Assembly: GCA_036346225.1 (NCBI GenBank)
Contig: JARFIW010000170.1
Coordinates: forward strand, 10,044,501-10,108,500
Direction: 5' to 3'
DNA length: 64,000 nt
From: Platerodrilus igneus
Lineage: Eukaryota > Arthropoda > Insecta > Coleoptera > Lycidae
Below the pieces are notes generated by a model. It worked only from the letters and a program-made list of their open reading frames with translations. It had not been told where the DNA came from and did not search any database. Both the position numbers and the translations under genes were made by a program. This document shows positions 32,776 through 46,444 of the stretch, in pieces. Numbering within the stretch: the first letter of the stretch is position 1; every line of letters starts with the position of its first letter.

Positions 32776-34990
32776 TTATGTGAAAGTATGCGATATGGGG
32801 TCGATTATGCTGATGGCTTAGTATCTAATAGTACCGCATGTACATGAGAGAAACATGTAAATAATGTGACGTTGACTATGTTGCGTGAAAAGAATGAGAA
32901 TATGGTTGTATGGTTTACTGGTGAGTAAACAAACTGAAATTTAAGGTAGAATGAATGTTTCCGAAATTTAATGTGTTCGATTAAGTGACTCACGTGCGTA
33001 ATTTAGCGTACTTTCGTATGTAATAAGACCGCATGTATGACTGTGAGTCAGTGCATTGATTGACTTGACAGACAGTCTTTAAATGGATATTCACATGGAC
33101 GTTTCTGTTAAGTTCTGAAATTTATGTGATTTAAAAGATGATACAATATGAAGTTATTCTAATAACTTCAAAGACATTCAGGAAAGTTTCCGGATTTGCG
33201 ATTACGTAATGTACATTCTGCATGTTCAACTGTAAGGTGAATTGATAGGATTCTCAATACTGGATAAAAGCGCACATTACGTGTGTAAGCGGTCTTGATT
33301 ATGAACGAGTACTTCAATCCTGTTTACTGAGTACATTAAATAACGTGTTTAAGCAATATAAGCATAAATATTGGATCGTGTTTTGTTAAAATGTGATGTT
33401 GAACAAAATTATGTTAATTTAAATATTGTATGTATTAAACGGTTGTATAAAGCTAATGCATTTGCAATACGATATTGTGCATCCGTGTGTTGGTACATTA
33501 CAGGAGGCACGAAGTTCTGGATAGATCTGTCGTGCCGGAATAGCACGTTGCAGATGTGGTTTATCAGAAGATATGTTAAAACAATTCTATTGACTAAACA
33601 GTCGTGTTTTTACTGTTTTATTTGTTCAGTCTTTCAATACATTAATTTGTTACATGCATTAAATCTTCTCGGATGCGGTAAGTTATCTGGTTGTAAAGAT
33701 CTGTAACTAGTGTAGTTGAGAACTGAAGATTGGATCTGGCAATAAAGGCATTTCTTGGGTGAAAAGGTCTTTAGTAAATGAGTTAAAGTATAGTTCAGCA
33801 AAATTGTTATTGAGGTATTGAAACTTAGGAAATTATTGTCATAATTAAAGTAGGTTAAGAGAGCATTGTTTTGATAAATTGTTCCAGAATGTGCACATGT
33901 GTTTAAGGAAAAAGTTTGTTAAAACAAATTGCTTTGTGACGTCTCTGTAAATCTAAATTTGGTGTAAAGTTGTTAAAAACATCAAACGGTTTTTAATTAA
34001 ACTGAAACGAGGAATTGTTATTTGTAAAATTGTTAGTTTGTTAAATGTAATGGTAATAAATTATTAATTTGTGGTTTAATTTTGGTTGGGTTAAGAAATT
34101 TTGGGGGAAAAGGTTTTAAAATGAGTTAAATAAAGAGCAAATTTAGATTTGGCTTAAAGTATAACTTTGCAGGGCGTGGTCCGATTTCAAATCTGTTTGC
34201 AGATTCGAATTCTGCATAAAATTCTAAGCTAACAAGATGTATCGCATGACTAAAAATTTTATAAGAACGCTCAAAAGTCGCTACAGGTAAGAAATCTTAA
34301 AATTGGGGTAGCTCCTGTGGGATGCGTGCAATCTGAAAATGTCCTAGATGATTATGGGTTGCTGAGAAAATTCAATGGATTAATGTGGATCGACGCGAAG
34401 ACAAGGTCAGGTTTATCTCGAAAGATGTTGAATGGCTAGTCGAAGTAAAACGTTATATTCGGTCCAGAATGTTAGCGGTAATAAATCTGTACAAATAGTT
34501 TATCACGTGCCGGAGCGAAATGTGGATGCCTGGGCATTGATGTGCGTTCGCAAAGATGAAAAGTTAAGATGATTTATCTCGAAAGATGAAAATGGAGTCG
34601 AAGAAAACTTTGTGCGTAGCTCAGATGTGTGAGGAAATGTGGGATTCTGGAGGAAATGCTGGCGCGCTATGTTATCACTCGATTTTAGGTAGTGTTTATC
34701 TCGAAATGCAATGGCTAGTCGAAGAAAACTATTTGGTCTGCGTGAATGTTAAGCGTGTAAAAATCTTAAAAATGTTTATCTCGTGGAGGAAAATTTAAGA
34801 GATATTTATCTCAAAGATAAAAATGGTGCTGAAGATATTTATCTCGAAAGATCGAAACATGGTTAGCTTCGTAAGAAAACGCTTATGGTCCATGGAGCTG
34901 TGAGAGAATGTGAGTGATTCTGGAGGAATGTTGAGTGCTTGAAGTGTCGTTGCACTAATGATGCGTCGTACTACTGTATGTGTGTTTAGG
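32715..34990 (-). repeat. Right inverted arm of element copy 3 (G/T-rich, subterminal repeats)
   Basis: Reverse complement of 26,040-28,500. The outer half has at least six TTTATCTCGAAAGATG-type words (about 34,410, 34,572, 34,688, 34,770, 34,805, 34,840) with TGGCTAGTCGAAG and GGGATTCTGGAGGAAAT between them. Together with the left arm it encloses 28,500-32,715. G/T-rich composition is shared with 7,281-9,560 and 10,139-11,250. Confidence 0.75.
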
Positions 34991-35650
34991 TAGAGATCCA
35001 TAAACGGTGATCTTGTTTTTGATTAATAATAAACTCTTTCTTACACGTTTGAAATAGAAAGGACTAACGAGTCGGTTATTTTTTATTATAGTGATTAACT
35101 TTTTTGAAACATACGGGTTTCTGCGTTTTCCCAGAACTTTTGATATTAGAGATTTAAACGCCGTGGCGCATTTAAGTTTTGTTTTTGATTGTACTAAAAC
35201 ATAATCGGCTCTCGACGCTCTCTCATGCAAGAACGCTGGATTAAGTTCCACAGTTAGCCGTATTAACTTACAGGGAGTTTTCTTTTTACAATTAGCCGTT
35301 TATCAACAAACTTTACCCTGGGCTACTTTAACATTCAGAAAACCCCGGTGTACTTCAGGGACGTTATGTGTTAGATTGTCGCCTTCGACAAAGGCTTATT
35401 AGAGTTTAGTTCAATCTTTCCCTGATACACCTTTGACTACCTGTGCACCTAGCTGTAACAAGCTATTGTACACTATTGCGCCTATTGCGCCCAATTTGGT
35501 AATTATTTCAGGATTCAGCATAGAAAATACAAATAACAATGTGAAGCGATTTTCTTTAAAGTAGAAATTAATAATTTTACTGAATAATTTCAGTAAGCTA
35601 AAAGTTAATTTAGCATCAGCCAAAAATAGCGTGTGTAATATTATAAACAT
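34955..35650 (-). pseudogene. Unknown broken coding region
   Basis: Two open pieces: 35,411-35,650 (ends MLNPEIITKLGAIGAIVYN... then a stop) and 34,955-35,251 (MELNPAFLHERASRADYVL, basic stretch ISKVLGKRRNPYVSKKLI). Between them one frame reads HNVPEVHRGFLNVKVAQGK, also protein-like, suggesting one longer minus-strand gene with stops and frameshifts. It directly abuts the right arm of copy 3 and may belong to a neighbouring element. No family recognised. Confidence 0.35.
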
Positions 35651-35733
35651 ATTTTAACCGCTGTATTTAAGAAGTATGAGACATTGTAAATTTCATATTA
35701 TAAACCAAGGTAACTTCAGAGTTAAATAATAGT

Positions 35734-36765
35734 AAAGGGGGATGTATATTTTCTAAAAAGCTTAAGCATTTTAAATCGTTGTAGTTCTGCGTAATGTTTA
35801 TAACAGTAAAGTTGGCAGTTATATTCGAACGAAGCCTTCTGAGTATCGTTAAAAGATAAGACGATACAAATAATAAACAATTCTAAGTAGGGTTAGTCGG
35901 CGCTGTCAATTAAAAATGAATTTATAGTCTTTGGAATCGATATTTAGTCGGTTACAAATACAGCTTGCCAACAACGAAACAAAGAGGGGTTATTTGTTAG
36001 AATGAGTAGAGGTAAGATAGAAATACCATGTGTTAACATAGACATAGTTTAAACTTAAGATGGTAGATAATTTTATCAGTTACAGTATAACTTGCACACC
36101 AGTAAACAAAGATAGATTATTTGTTTGAATGGATATGAGTGAGATAAGCAGAGATGGAACTTTAACGTTTATGGACAACGGGGATGACAGACAAAGTAGA
36201 CAGGTGATTTAGCGCGTATGTATTGAAGCGAGATAGCTATAACGCGTATTATTAGAGGCGTGTTTTATACGTTAACTTTTACCAGCAAGGATTCAATTTT
36301 CAAGGAAATATTTTAAAAAGGGTTGTCAGTTAAAACGAATACAGAGAAATGTATACGTTAGCTTGTGGTGTGGGAGCAATTTTTAGGATTTCGTTGGCCG
36401 TTGGAGTTGTTGTATCGAGCAGTTTCTGGAAGTATTGGATACGTTAGTTAAAGTATTTGTGGAAAAATGTAACCGTTGGAAATTTTAAGAATCGAATGTT
36501 TTCTTGTATTTACGGAATTAACAAGCTTTAGAGGGACAGAAGAAGGATATATAAACCCCAACGAATGGTGGTGAGGCTCTCTCTAAGTTTCCAGCAAGTG
36601 TACGTCTCTATAGGTTTACACTTGTAGTTTACAACCAGCTGACGGCTCGAAGTGTTAATACGTTTACGAGATGCATAAAAGTTCTGTATATGTAAGTAAA
36701 ACTGATACATTTTGAATTGCACTAAGTGTGCTAAGTATAGAATTGAAGAAAGAGTAAAAGTTAGT
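35734..36765 (+). repeat. Possible solo/3' LTR with polypurine tract and TATA box
   Basis: AAAGGGGGA (35,734-35,742) followed by TGTATAT looks like a polypurine tract and LTR start. A TATATAAA box lies at 36,548-36,555 with ACGAATGGTGG downstream. At about 36,770 TGGTCGAACTGG could be a primer-binding site. A matching second LTR was not found: the similar AAAAAGGGGATGTATATAA at 37,332 is followed by different sequence. Also inside are two related ~75-bp repeats (about 35,945-36,020 and 36,085-36,160). Low confidence. Confidence 0.3.
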
Positions 36766-36767
36766 GT

Positions 36768-37540
36768 TTGGTCGAACTGGTTGATTACCTACACTTTAAA
36801 GAAGAGGTTTGGGAGTCTGAATGCAATATGAAATTGGTAGACCCGATGACCTTTGGTGATATGGTTGCAGCCAGCAGTCATGGTGATTGCAATTCAGATT
36901 GGGCTGCTGTCGTTAATAGTATGAGGACAGTTCCGTGGGCAGTGATATAATCCGGGTAACTGTTACTTTTTATTGCCTATGTGTATAAACTAGTGTAATC
37001 ACTTTTTTGCATTGTGAGTATAATTTATAAACAAAAAGGACAAACTTGGAAAGAGTTATAGATTAAACTTTCTCTAGTGTATTATTTTACTGTATTTTTA
37101 TGTTGGAATTTACGTTTAAGATATTAGTAATATTTGTTTTGTTTGTACAAAGTAAAAGGGATTTTTTGTTGTTTGATTTGCGAAAAGTAGCACGAAAGGT
37201 TAAGGTTTTACTACGAACTCTTATTAAACCAGAGTTAAAGTAAAACATGTGGTAAAGTCCTGTTACTTTATTGGATAATAAATTGGAAATAATTAATCTG
37301 GGGAATTATTGATCTCGAAATGTATTATTTCAAAAAGGGGATGTATATAATGTATAAATAATGAGTAAACGAGGAGTTTTATGTTGATCTTGGCGTGTAT
37401 TTTTCTATGAGTATGTTAATAAACTTAGGCGATTTACTGTAGCAGAATTTTTTTGAGTAATTAGTTTTATTTACAGAAAGCAGCTGAGCAACCGTGGCAT
37501 ACTTCGTTGCAAAGCAGAAATATTTTAAGCAGCATCGAAG
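36768..37540. other. No gene confirmed; short ORF at 36,768-36,950
   Basis: A 60-residue frame (MVELVDYLHFKEEVWESECN, SSHGDCNSDWAAVVNSM) has balanced composition and lies just after the possible LTR. It could be a fragment of a retroelement gene or an exon, but shows no recognisable domain. Confidence 0.25.
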
Positions 37541-37544
37541 GTTT

Positions 37545-37855
37545 GTAGTATTTTGGCGCCCATGAATGTGATACATCATCAGCATCAGAACTAGAGCTCG
37601 CAGGATTTTTACGCCCAAAGGTGGGGCTCGAATTAGTATTAGAACAGTAGAGCTCGCAGCATAATGGCCACCCAATCATGGGGCTCGACGACATTGTAAT
37701 ATTTTTGACACCCAATCGTGGGGCTTTTTGTATTAAGTAGAAGAACTTGCAGTATTTTTGTCGACCCAACGTGGGGCTTTAACAGAAAAGAGTTTGCAGT
37801 ATTTTTGGTACCCAATCGAGGGGCTCGAAGCTCGCAGCAATATATATTCTATTTA
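37545..37855. repeat. ~50-bp tandem repeat (GCAGTATTTTTGG..ACCCAATCGTGGGGCTCG)
   Basis: Six imperfect units start near 37,548, 37,595, 37,651, 37,691, 37,743 and 37,791. Each contains (G)CAGTATTTTTG, CCCAA(T)CGTGGGGCT and CTCG. The array ends CGCAGCAATATATATT. Single units recur at about 42,890 and 44,285 beside the A modules, so this is a sub-repeat of that element family. Confidence 0.75.
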
Positions 37856-38881
37856 AAATTTGGGGATGAACGGTATGGATCATAGAGGGTGATTCTGATA
37901 AAGTTCGACCTAACGTTAAAATATGTCGCTTTGGCAATAAAGATTGATCTGTTTTCGGAAATCTTATCAATCTGCAGAACGAATTACTTATTAGTAGTGG
38001 CTCATTTTCATTGCAACACCGTGTATGTACGGAAAGCATTAAGACAGAAAAGTTATGTTTTTCCACAAAAATCAAACAGACGTTACACATTTACAAGATA
38101 ATTTCTAAAGCATTATGCAAAGGCAAATATTAAACAAGCGCAGTGTAGTTAGATAGGAATCAATTCTGTTGCGTTGTAATTTATCAAGCCCCAGACAACT
38201 TGATTTAATTGATGCGGTGGCTGTGAGGTAATTCTAAATACAGATAAATTATAGCGTGTCGCCTAAACTAGATTTACATAAATACCCTTAATATAAATTA
38301 AACCTACAAACACTATTAGGTGAAAATTTTCTACCACGGTGAGGTAGATAACTGTCGTGAAATATTAGCGTAAATGTCTTAAAAATGCATTAAGCTACCT
38401 GGTCGAAACGATTACAAATTGAGATCTCGACGTTATCTCAATTAAGGGGAGCTGTTTCCGGGTAGAACGATATTACAGCATACAGGAACTGAATCAAAAC
38501 AAGCATTTCCAACAAGGGGGAAACTGAAATTGCAACGTAAAATTAAGTAACTGTAAAACCTGTACATGGCTGGGTTTTAATAAAATATATTTATAAAACG
38601 TTCCAGAAGTTTACAATAACAGGTTTGTATTAAAAATCATAGAAGTCTATGGTCTTTCTTTAGAAGCTTCTAAATAGTACGTAATAAATTTTACCAAGTA
38701 CATGACGTTAGATACACATTGGAATAAACAAGGTAAACCCTATATTAATAACTATCACTTCCGTATAATTCAACTTTACCTAGGCTCCTTATAGGGGTTA
38801 TACCTCCATAGGGGTACATTTTAGAGCATATGTTTATTTTGTGCTGACACTCCAAATAGTGCCGTGCAATTTCGAAACACC

Positions 38882-38883
<2 letters not shown>
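37856..38883. other. No gene recognised
   Basis: AT-rich sequence between the ~50-bp repeat array and the first (AT)n tract. Short frames only, with no motif. Confidence 0.4.
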
Positions 38884-38919
<36 letters not shown>

Positions 38920-40836
38920 CTATGAAAATCTCCACGATTGGGCGTACCATTAAAATTGTTATGATATTCCCCTTTCTTGCCCCACGTTGGTCGTTATTAA
39001 TATTGATTGGAAGTTATTAATATGGCTGTACTATGCCCTTACGTTGGTGCACCTTTAATATTTTCAGTGAAATTCATACAAATGTTCTTAATTTTACTGT
39101 GAACCTCTTTAAATTTTTTATAATTTGTACTGCCTCGGCTAGCTCAAAACACAATATGTCCTACTTCACGACAATGAAAATTGTTTAACTTTTTTTCTTT
39201 CGACCTAACTGTTAAATTAATTTAAATAAAGCAATCCAAAGATTACACAATATAATGATCGATAATATGTACAGCTTTATGAAAATTCAAAGTTTAGCCC
39301 CTGAATAGAACATTAACGTTTATAATTTCCTGAAAGCCAGCAAAAATATCTTTATAATTACTCTTAAGTATCTTTCGTACGTTTAAAAATGCCTTCTCTA
39401 TTTTTCAAATTCTCAATTAACCTTTTTGTTGACTTTTACAGATATATAATATATAGCAAATATTAAAATTAAAACAGTCTTTAACTAATAAAAATATTTA
39501 AGATCTCTAACCTGCGTTTTCTTGCTTGTCATTGGAATTGCCCCATATTATCTGTAGTCAGCACTCTTTGATTGTTACAGTTCGACTTGCTTCACTTGAT
39601 TGGCCAGAATGATGGATTAATGGTTGCTTGTATTTTTCCCTTCGGATTTCTGGAGTAACTTTGAGTATCTTTACGTTTATTTTATATTTCCATGTAATAA
39701 TTTATTTAGTCGAATTTTCAGACGTATTATTTAAATATGCATTTAGAGTATTTATTCAGACGTACATTTAAATCTTTATGCGGACCTTTTTCGGACCTTT
39801 CTTCGGACCTTTATTCAGACCCTTAATCGGACCTTTCTTCAAAGCCCTAAATTGTTAAATATTTAATAAAAAATTTAGTTAATAGTTTCATCTTACGTTT
39901 ACAGCTAATTTTTGGAGCACAAATTTGGCACTTTTAATCTTTCACTTTTAATAAATAATTTATTTTTTTCCAAATTGTCACTGGTACGCAAATTTTTACT
40001 TTATATCGACGTAGTTCGTGCCTTGTTAAAGATGGACTGTCTATTTTCGAGTTTCCTATCATATTTATAAGCTCCTCCTTCCAACGTTTTTATTGGCGCA
40101 CATCGCGTGTTTATTGATAAACGTTTGTAATTTCCGTCTATCTCTGTAGAACCTTGGATTTCTCAAATTCACTGGTTTAATTCTTGATGAAATGCTCTAC
40201 CGATCACGTAAGCATTCTGTATATCACGGTATTTTCTTAGAATTTCCAAATATTCATTGGAATTTTATCACGTATTTTATATTTGTGTCGCTTATAGTCC
40301 AAAGCTTATCGTATAACGAACCGTCTGTTATTTATTTGTTATTAAAAATATGTTGGATTTGTAAACAAATGTAATATTCCTAGTCACATATTTATTTTCT
40401 AATAATGACGTATTAGAATGCGTTTACTTATTCATGCGTTGCCATTTCTGAGGATGTCCTTAAATAGCTAGAATGCCAGTTTGTTTATTGTTACCGATTA
40501 CGGGTTTATATTAATGCAATTTGTTGCGTTTAAAACCTTATCTTCACTTGTTTCTTTCCAATTCTGGACTTATAAATTTAACTTAAAACATATTATACGA
40601 TGTACACATTATTATTTTAGCTAAATGATATCGGATTATTGCAAAATGAGCTTCTTTTTTATGCATTAAATTAAATATAATTTATATACATTGTGGTCGC
40701 TATTGACCTTTTGTAAAGTAGTCGATTTACTCCTATAATTAGTGGAATTGTTTTATTTTTTTAACGTTAAAATTATTTACATTTAATCTACGACCCCTAT
40801 GACTTCATCTATTCTTAAACTACCCTTTTATCATAG

Positions 40837-40869
<33 letters not shown>

Positions 40870-40870
<1 letters not shown>

Positions 40871-42960
40871 CTCAAATTTAGACCAGGGTAGAAAATTAAT
40901 TAACGACATCAAATAATTTTAATCACCGTGTATAAGGAAGCTTTGGAAAAAGTACGCGTAATTAAAGGCCTACTGGGAAGATTTAAGTCATTCAATTAGA
41001 ATGTAGGGTTTGTATAAAATTTTATTAGATAATACGCGTTATTAAAACCGTGGAGCATAAGAGTTTATTTGTTTCATTAAAAATAAGGGATTTAAATTAT
41101 TCACTAGACGCTTTCTATATAAAAAAACAAATAGAAATTACGTGCAAAGTTTATATTAATTAATTCAAGTTTTAAGTAACGGGTATTAAACAGAGTGTAC
41201 AAATAATAATTAATATTTAATTTGTATTTACTAAAAATTAAAGGGTAGAAGTCAATGCCATTCATCATTATTTTAATTGGAGTTAATTGAACGATTATTA
41301 AGGTATTATATGCATAAAAGCTTTTAAAAACCCAATAATACCAAATATGAGAGGCTTGCTAGCATACAAATATATCTAGAAGGTTAAAATGTTACGATTG
41401 AACACCTGCGTATTTTTAAAAGTCAATTTCTGTTTAATTTGTTTGGATAAACGTGAAAATTCTGCGTATATTGCAAACGGTTGGATAAACCGTAGCTTAT
41501 ATTAAAATAAGAATCCACGTGGATTGAAATAACCGATAGTAAAGAATATCGATTTGTACCACTCAAACCAAGGTAAAACAGAGACACAGATAATAAAAGG
41601 CCGGATTTGAGAAGCGTCACTAACTTTACGATTGGTTGTAATAAGATGCAGATATGAGAGGTGGGAACAACAATTTCTAGATAAAATTAATTAGTTATTC
41701 GCAGACGCGTGGCGAGAAGTGTGAAAATTTCTTAGATTTTCAACTGGCGCGAGTGCAAATTTTGCAGAATCGGGTGCCGAGCTGTCGAGAAAGGAACAGA
41801 GAATGCGAAATTCTGAAAATTGTCCGTTGCGGGACAAAATCGACGTGCAGGCAAGCTATTATATAAACCCGTGATTATAGGTGTTTCGCTCTCTTAGATT
41901 TTCGATTTTGATTCAATACTTTAAACAGTTTGGCTCTTATATTTTTTGATTATTGAATACTTTAAAACAGTTTGCTCTTTAATTTTTTTATATTATACGA
42001 TACTGCAAGCAGAATACGTGTTACGATACAAGTTATTATGCATTAGTGCACTTAGAAAAGATAGATAAGTAGCGATAAATAAATACATTTAAGTATGCAG
42101 CTTTGTATAGCGTGAACGAATTATGAATTGCTTTGCTAATTTTTGGGGATATACATAGATGAGTTCCTGAGAAGTCCTGAACCAATTTAGACGAATGGTG
42201 GTGTACAAAAATTTTAAAAGCGGTCAGAAGCTGAAGCCGTAAACATAAACCAGCTGGAATGGTGGAATGAGCAAGTCCGATGTACATTGAAGCCACGAGT
42301 GCCTTAACCTTCAGGTAAATTATACAATTTTGTTCGAACTTTGATGTTTTGGTGTGTGTTGGATATTTTTATAATTTGTTTGATAAAATAGAGAGTAGTG
42401 AATTTGTATAAACAACAAATTTTTAATTTTAAGGTGAAATTTTCTTGTATAAGTAGAAAGGAGTATTTAGCAGTTTATGTTTTGATTGTGATGAAAATTT
42501 GGGTATGTCTTTGAGCTCAATTAGACTAACCTGTTTAATTAACGTAAAGGGGTGGGAGATGCTCCCTTTTTTATTCAGACACAGGTCTGCAAATATTGTT
42601 AAATTAATTAGTATGCATCCTACAAGGACTTTAATTCTGGATGCAAATTAAAATGATGACAAATTTAAACTTGAAATTTTATGATACTGAAATTTATGCT
42701 ACAATTTAATTTTGAATTTTAATGTATTATGAATATTGATGTAAATAGAGTTAACGTTGATGTTTGTGGTAGGAATGTGTTTGTTTTTTTTATGAATGAG
42801 GATGAAAGTTTTAACTAGGTGAGCAGCCGGGGCGGAAAGAGTAAAGAGGCGATTATCAGAAGAGAGTCAACAGGGCGAGAATCATAGCAAATCTTGGTGC
42901 CCAATTCGAGAGGCTCGAATATTTTTTTTTACTCTGGTGAGGCTTTTTGTAGGTTTCACA
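40870..42960 (+). repeat. Module A, first copy
   Basis: About 2.1 kb, matching 44,337-46,410 in the same orientation with many indels. It contains a TATA-like TTATATAAACCC (about 41,860), followed by TCTCTTAGATTTTCGA, a pattern shared with A' (CTATATATACCC at about 45,278). A hairpin-prone GGGAGATGCTCCC lies at about 42,555. It could be an LTR or non-autonomous element with its own promoter. No ORF. Confidence 0.7.
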
Positions 42961-42972
42961 GCACTATATATA

Positions 42973-44290
42973 AGGAAGCACATTCAGTAATTACTTAACC
43001 ACATTTATTAAAATAGACAATTGCGGACGCAACCCAATCCATTTTAAACATTCTTAAGCTCAAAATAATTACAAATTCGGCATAAAGTATTACATTTGTT
43101 CAAAAATCCAATCTAACTAGGAAATAAACAAACACCAAATTTATTCCGGTTTAGATTAGAATAAGCAAATAACAATGAATACCTGACTTAACAAACAGAA
43201 ATTTGTGGGATTTCTCAATTAAATATCATGGTATGGAAATGAATACGTGACAATTTAAGCGTTCATCCAAGTATTTAAACTATACAATTGGTAAAATTTC
43301 CCAGAGTACACAAAAGATAAACGCAGAAGGTATCGCCCCAACACGTGAAACAACGAATAAAAAACAAGAAGTAGGGCTTATAAATACGATAACAATTGAG
43401 CGACGATTTAATATACATTTTAAACTGGGCTACCACGATACTCAGAAGTGCTAAAATATTTAGGTAACCAGTCATACGAAAGTAAATGAAAATCATTTTA
43501 AAAAGTGTAAAAATTGTGCAAGTGAGCCGATCTATTATAAACGTAAGTAAACAACAATTTAGTAAAAATTACAATTTTTAACATAGATAAAACAGGGCTC
43601 TGGAGAATACTCTGGTGATTACTCTGGTGAATTCTCTGGTTAATTACTTCCGTTAAATTACTTTGGTAATTACTTACATGGTAAATGTTCTATTACTGTC
43701 TTGTTAATTACGGAGATGGAAAACTTTTTATTTACTGATATACAAATTGAATCTTAAATTGGATTAACTTATGGGATGTTAAATAACGATTTGGATAGTA
43801 TTTTGGTTTGAAGTCGACTTCCAAATTCGACTTTAAATATTTAGACTGGGCACGAAAACTCTTGAGAGATGCAGAGGAACTATGGGACCATTTCAGGTTA
43901 GCCATATTGATATAATTTATTACTGAAAACTGTTTTAATTCAATATTTTTGGTACATGTAAGAGTCAACAAAACATTAGTTCCATTGATCAATTCATAGA
44001 AGGTAATAAGCATCTTGAAACATTTCAAAAGGTCTTTAAATATAACAAAAGGCTCGTTTTATGTCTTCAATTTCTTAAATCTGGTATATGTAAATATTCT
44101 AAAAAGAGAAAAAATTCAAAAAGGTTGTAAATATTTAATCATTATATGGTGTATTGTAGAATTGCTGTACTTAATTGAATCAGCTAGTTGAAGAAAAGAG
44201 AATCAATAACTTAACATTTCACATCATAAGTGCTTGATTAATATAAAGGGGATAACACAGCATTTTATGACATGCTCAAGCTTGGGGCTA
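42973..44290. other. Spacer between A modules
   Basis: AT-rich, not similar to A or B. It contains three ACTCTGGTGA-type words at 43,605-43,645. Minus-strand frames of 73-98 residues show no motif. Confidence 0.4.
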
Positions 44291-44336
44291 AAAATTAATA
44301 AAACAATCGTGGGGCTGGAAATATCACAGCAATATA

Positions 44337-46404
44337 TATTACTCATATTTAGACCAGGGTAGAAAATTAAATAATCACATCAAATAATTTTAAGCACCGT
44401 GTAGAAGCTTTGGGAAAAGGTACGCGTTATTAAAAAAAATTTCATTCGGTTCATTAAAAATAAGAGATTTAAATTATTTATAAGACGCTTTATATAAAAG
44501 GAAGCAGTATTAGAAAACTTTACGTGTAATTTAATTATTCCTAGTAAAGAAACAAAGAGAAATTATGTGCAAAATTTATATTAATTAACTCTATTTTAAG
44601 TAACCGGTATTAAACAAAACGTACAGATAATAATTGAATATTTAATTAGGATTCACTAAAAATTAAAGGGTATTAATTTTAATTGAAGTTAATTGAACCG
44701 GTAGTAACATATAATATCTATAAAAACTTGAAAAACCCAATAAAAGGCAAATCGTAGAAGTGTTATTATGTTTGAACACCTGCGTATTTTTAAAAAAGCT
44801 CATTCTGCGTAAATTTGGCAGATAATTAATGGTTACAAAGAATCTTGGAGAAACCGTGGCTTAATATTCACGGGAAGGCGCGATACGGGGTTATTTAACC
44901 CAGATAGTCCACATGGACCGAAATAATCGATAATAGGGAATATCAATTTGCACCAATAAGCACAGGGTAGATAGAGACAGATAATATGCGCAAGACCGAG
45001 ACACATATAGTAAAAAGGCGTGAGTAGAGCAACGTCATGGGGTTGCGATTGGTTGAAATTAAAAGGCAAAATTTGAGAGGTAACAATAACATTTCTGTAT
45101 AAAATTCAATTAGTTATTTCCAGACGTTGCAAGGCGTGTTGAAATTTCTAAGATTTAACTGGGGCGAGTGCAAAATTCGTAAAAATCGCATGCCGGGCTG
45201 CGGAATGGGAACATAGCATGCGAAATTCTTTAGAATTGTCCGTTTTGAGGACTCGACCGACAGACAGGCTAACCTCTATATATACCCAGGGAATATGAAC
45301 AAGCTCTTAGATCTTCGACTTGATTCAACGCGTTAAACAGTGCTTTTAGTTTTCCGGTTTTAATATTAAATAATTTAAACAGTTTGCTCGAATATTTGGT
45401 GATTTAAAACAGCTTGTTCTTTACGTGCTACACTGAATGTACTTTAGTGCACTTAGAAAAGAAGATACAAGGTAATAAAGTTTAGTATCACAGTACCAAT
45501 TAGTAAAATTTACTACGACAAATGAATACACAAAAGTAGGCAGTTTTGGCGTATATTGGTGAAAGAAGTATGAATTTCTTTGTTATTTTTCGGGGGTATT
45601 AACAATTAAATGGTGCATAAACGTGTCTGGGTCCACAAAACAAGGTTCAGATATACGCAGATGAGTTCCGGAAAAGCCCAGAAACAGTTTTAAATAAATG
45701 GTGATGGAGAAAATTTTAAAAGCATTGAGAATCAGAAGCCGTAAATATAACCCAGTTGGAATGGTGTGATTAAGAAAGGGACGATGTACATTGAAGCTAC
45801 GAGTGCAGTAACCTTCAGGTAAATTATACTATTTTGTTCAAACCTTGATATTTTGGTGTGTGTTGAATAACTTTATAATTGATTTATTTTAAAATGGACA
45901 GTAGTGAAATTGTACTAACAATAATATTTTAATTTTAAGGTGAAATTTGCTTGTTTAAGTAGAAAGGGGTATTTAGTATTGATGTTCTGGATTATGATGA
46001 AAATTTGGGTATGTCTTTGAGCTCAATTAGACGAACCTGGTTAATTAACGTAAAGGGGTGGTAGATGCTCCCTTTGTACTCAGACTCCGGTCTGCATATA
46101 TTGTTATAGTAATTAGTAGGCATCCTACAAGGACTTTAATTCTGGATGCACAATAAAATAATAACAAATTTAATCTTGAAATTTTCTGATATTAAAATTT
46201 ATGCTGAAGTTTAATTTTGAAATTTTAATGTATTGTGAATATTGATGTAAATAGAGTTAACGTTGATGTTTGTGGTAGGAATGTGTTTGTTTTTTTATGA
46301 ATGAGGATGAAAGTTATCTAGAGGAGCAGCCGAGGCGATTAACAGAAGAAAGTCAATGGACCAACACAGTTAAGGTAATTAATAGCTTTTTGTAGGTTTC
46401 ACAG

Positions 46405-46410
<6 letters not shown>
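44337..46410 (+). repeat. Module A', second copy
   Basis: Direct copy of 40,870-42,960, ending GTAGGTTTCACAGCATTC before an (AT)n tract. A preceding TGGGGCT unit and CACAGCAATATATATT (44,310-44,337) mirror the end of module A. Confidence 0.7.

Positions 46411-46442
<32 letters not shown>

Positions 46443-46444
<2 letters not shown>

Noticed and set aside
35734..37345. Complete LTR element between the two GGGGATGTATAT motifs
   Set aside because: Sequence after the second motif does not match that after the first, so they are not a pair of LTRs.
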